A stretch of DNA of 64,000 nt from positions 2,666,001 through 2,730,000 of the forward strand of contig CBDHCQ010000004.1 in NCBI GenBank assembly GCA_965261255.1. The letters run 5' to 3'. The notes beneath the pieces are model-generated. The model was not told where the DNA came from, made no database searches, and saw nothing but the letters and a program-made list of their open reading frames with translations. Made by a program: the position numbers and the translations under genes. Below are positions 62,147 through 64,000 of this stretch, piece by piece (the stretch's first letter is position 1; each line of letters starts with the position of its first letter). The stretch is from Bin80 sp965261255 (GTDB taxonomy: Bacteria; Bacteroidota; Rhodothermia; Rhodothermales; Bin80).

Positions 62147-62659
62147 ATGCGTTTGGGTTCCGCCAGAATTCTTGTTTGCCTGACCATACTGCTGTTAATC
62201 GTCCCCGTTTCATATTCCCAGATACCCCGCCCCCGGGTCGGATTGGGTATGGGTGCCGTTGGAAGTACAGGTACAAATCCGTTTGGTCTCGGCCTTGATA
62301 CCCGTCTCGCTTTTCCGATTAACCCCGATCTTTCCATCTCCGCCGGGGCCAGCTTTGTCAATTACGTCTTCCAGGGGCGTGACGGTGCTGCCTATTTTAT
62401 CAGCCCGAGTGTTTCGCTTATCGTCACGATGAACGCCGCCGCTGTGCGCTCACCGTACCTTGTTGCTGGACTGGGCGCTTATCTTCCGTTGGCCGGCGAT
62501 ACCAGTGATGACGAGGCAGGCCCAATTGTTGAGGTCGGTATAGGCTGGGTATTCGCGCTCCAGGCCACTTCGGTCTTTCTGGAGATAACGCCCGCACTGG
62601 TAGTAGCGCGTTCGGCGGTGGATATGCAGCTTCCTGTTCGTGTTGGCATTATTCTGTAG
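62147..62659 (+). CDS. Small outer-membrane-type beta protein
   Basis: 170 residues from the ATG at 62147 (a GTG at 62123 is in frame). The signal peptide is LVCLTILLLIVPVSYSQ. The mature protein is glycine-rich with alternating strands (VGLGMGAVGSTGTNPFGLGL, LSISAGASFVNYVFQGRDGA, YLVAGLGAYLPLAGDTSDDE, EVGIGWVFALQATSVFLEIT), like the small 8-stranded OmpA/opacity-type barrels of Bacteroidota. The closing strand LPVRVGIIL is short. No TonB box or lipobox. It has no operon partner; a terminator-like hairpin follows it. Function unknown. Confidence 0.65.
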   Translation: MRLGSARILVCLTILLLIVPVSYSQIPRPRVGLGMGAVGSTGTNPFGLGLDTRLAFPINPDLSISAGASFVNYVFQGRDGAAYFISPSVSLIVTMNAAAVRSPYLVAGLGAYLPLAGDTSDDEAGPIVEVGIGWVFALQATSVFLEITPALVVARSAVDMQLPVRVGIIL

Positions 62660-62700
62660 CCTGTTTCCGGTGCGAAGAATAATATCGGGGAATAATCCCC

Positions 62701-62727
62701 CGGTGTTTGGTGCTCCACCGCCTTTTT
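62701..62727 (+). terminator. Rho-independent terminator candidate
   Basis: CGGTG (62701-62705) can pair with CACCG (62716-62720), or more tightly GGTG (62709-62712) with CACC around a short loop; five T follow at 62723-62727. A second, weaker CGGGG/CCCCG stem lies just before. It ends transcription of the gene at 62147. Confidence 0.45.
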
Positions 62728-62810
62728 GCCCCCTCGACTGCACTAAGTATTGCAGGGAATTTCCCTAGCGGCATTGCGCGTCGTACCGGTTAATTCGGGT
62801 TCAAAGACAC

Positions 62811-63971
62811 ATGACTGCTAACCAGCAAGAAGCGTCCCTGTATGTGCACATTCCTTTTTGTGCCCAACGCTGCTCTTACTGTGATTTCTACTTTGTCACG
62901 ACCCAACGCAGGCAAACTGAATTCATTGAAGCTCTTTGCCTCGAAATAGCCCAGAAAGCCCGAACTTTCCCCAACACACTGCTGTCAACCATATACTTTG
63001 GGGGAGGCACACCTTCACTTCTGCCCTCCCAGGCGATCACCCATATTTTGGCACATATCTGTGCATCTTTTGATACATCCCAAGTTGACGAAATTACGCT
63101 GGAAGCTAACCCGGAAGACATTAATGCTCCGGTTCTTGAAGAACTCATGCACGCCGGTATAACCCGAATGAGCCTCGGAGTTCAGTCTTTCAGGAATGCC
63201 GACCTAAGCTTTATGAACCGGTGCCACAACTCAGATCAGGCACTATTGGCATGTAAGCTGATTCAGTCAGCTGAATTGAGCAGCTGGTCACTTGATTTGA
63301 TTTTTGGTGTTCCGGGGGCATCGACAAAGATCTGGCAAGACAATCTGTCCCGCGCCATAGAAACACAGGTCCCGCACATCTCCACCTACAACCTTACCGT
63401 TGAGCCGCGGACGCCTTTGTACAGGCAGGTAGCGAATGGATTTGTTAAACCGGTTTCAGACGAGGACGCAGCAGATCAATTTCAACACGCCATAGATATA
63501 CTTACGTCCACGGGATATGAGCACTACGAGATCTCCAATTTCGCCCTCCCGGGACATCGGGCAAAGCATAACACACGCTACTGGCAACACACAAATTATC
63601 TCGGAGTCGGCCCAAGCGCCCATTCATTCTGGTGGCAAAGTGATAAAGCTCTCAGGTGGCAGAATGTCCGCAGCCTGCGCAAATACCTGGAGACCGTGAC
63701 AATTGCCGAATCACCCACTGTAACCCAAGAGACGCTCTCAATGCACGACTTGGCCCGAGAGCGAGTAATGCTGGCACTCCGTACATATGAGGGACTTGAT
63801 CTGGATAATCTAAAAGACACATATGGCCTTGATCTTATAGCCCATAAAAAGGAGACGCTGCGACAAATGAAAGCCGATGGATTCATCGTTCAGCAAGGCA
63901 CGCACATGCGCTTGACCATGCAGGGATTGCATGTATGCGATAATCTGACTGCACAATTATGGCCAGACTGA
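62811..63971 (+). CDS. hemW: Radical SAM family heme chaperone HemW
   Basis: 386 residues, normal length. HemW is related to oxygen-independent coproporphyrinogen III oxidase but acts as a haem chaperone. The radical SAM cysteines are Cys17, Cys21 and Cys24 (LYVHIPFCAQRCSYCDFYFV), and TIYFGGGTPSLLPSQAI, TLEANPEDI, RMSLGVQSFRNADL and LDLIFGVPG follow in standard order. The HemN-type C-terminal domain has EHYEISNFALPGHRAKHNTR and YWQHTNYLGVGPSAHSFW. The extra N-terminal Cys pair of true HemN is not present, which favours HemW. It stops 29 bases before the window end. Confidence 0.94.
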   Translation: MTANQQEASLYVHIPFCAQRCSYCDFYFVTTQRRQTEFIEALCLEIAQKARTFPNTLLSTIYFGGGTPSLLPSQAITHILAHICASFDTSQVDEITLEANPEDINAPVLEELMHAGITRMSLGVQSFRNADLSFMNRCHNSDQALLACKLIQSAELSSWSLDLIFGVPGASTKIWQDNLSRAIETQVPHISTYNLTVEPRTPLYRQVANGFVKPVSDEDAADQFQHAIDILTSTGYEHYEISNFALPGHRAKHNTRYWQHTNYLGVGPSAHSFWWQSDKALRWQNVRSLRKYLETVTIAESPTVTQETLSMHDLARERVMLALRTYEGLDLDNLKDTYGLDLIAHKKETLRQMKADGFIVQQGTHMRLTMQGLHVCDNLTAQLWPD

Positions 63972-64000
63972 ACCGGTCAGCAATGATTCGGTTGAAATAC

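Noticed and set aside
1..64000. tRNA, rRNA or CRISPR arrays
   Set aside because: I saw no tRNA-like cloverleaf, no rRNA-like conserved stretch and no regularly spaced repeats; a scan with tRNAscan-SE, Infernal and a CRISPR finder would settle it.

Overview
The window looks like a chromosomal contig from a Gram-negative heterotroph of the Bacteroidota/Rhodothermota group. The evidence is a type IX secretion tail (46991-48337), the short Bacteroidota-type glycogen/starch synthase followed by a DUF4270-like lipoprotein and an outer-membrane protein (22261-25584), a NagB/PIG-L fusion, an LptD-like barrel protein, DUF3467, and many lipoproteins and 6-bladed beta-propellers. G+C is about 50% in most of it. 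I saw no rRNA, tRNA or CRISPR array.

Layout. 1-17.3 kb is a carbohydrate-oxidation and accessory region: a frameshifted propeller gene, a YceI-like protein, a Gfo/Idh - ApbE - Gfo/Idh - membrane Fe-S oxidoreductase series, a tandem duplication of a propeller lipoprotein gene with its roughly 400-base downstream non-coding tail, and a PSD1 (cytochrome/DUF1549/DUF1553) - DUF1501 pair beside a DUF1080 protein. 17.4-22 kb holds msrA, an old duplication of the msrA/nagB-like 3' ends, a 1.3 kb transposon-like segment carrying a predicted glycoside hydrolase, and the NagB/PIG-L fusion gene. 22.2-32.3 kb is mostly housekeeping: the glycogen synthase group, a TPR protein, enolase, FtsB/DivIC, a ROK kinase and LptD.

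32.8-36.7 kb is the most unusual region. On the minus strand it is a compact G+C-rich operon: a protein fusing a GPP34 (Golgi phosphoprotein 3) domain to a cytochrome P450, then a 3-beta-HSD/DFR-like SDR, then a protein strikingly like animal steroid 5-alpha-reductase. Beside it lies a decayed IS21 istB gene (36.9-37.6 kb), so transfer is likely. A steroid, sterol or other isoprenoid substrate is inferred.

38-52 kb is core genes: HU, GNAT, sucC, LptF/G permease, DUF3467, a cysteine/cystathionine synthase, lon, rsgA, a T9SS cargo protein, alr and topA. 52.4-56.3 kb is accessory again, with a lipoprotein sulfatase, a DNA-methyltransferase remnant and another propeller protein. 56.3-64 kb has pyruvate phosphate dikinase, an asparagine-synthetase-like protein without the glutaminase cysteine, glutaryl-CoA dehydrogenase, a small outer-membrane-type protein and hemW. 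Function statements come from motif reading and remembered family features; no database search was run.
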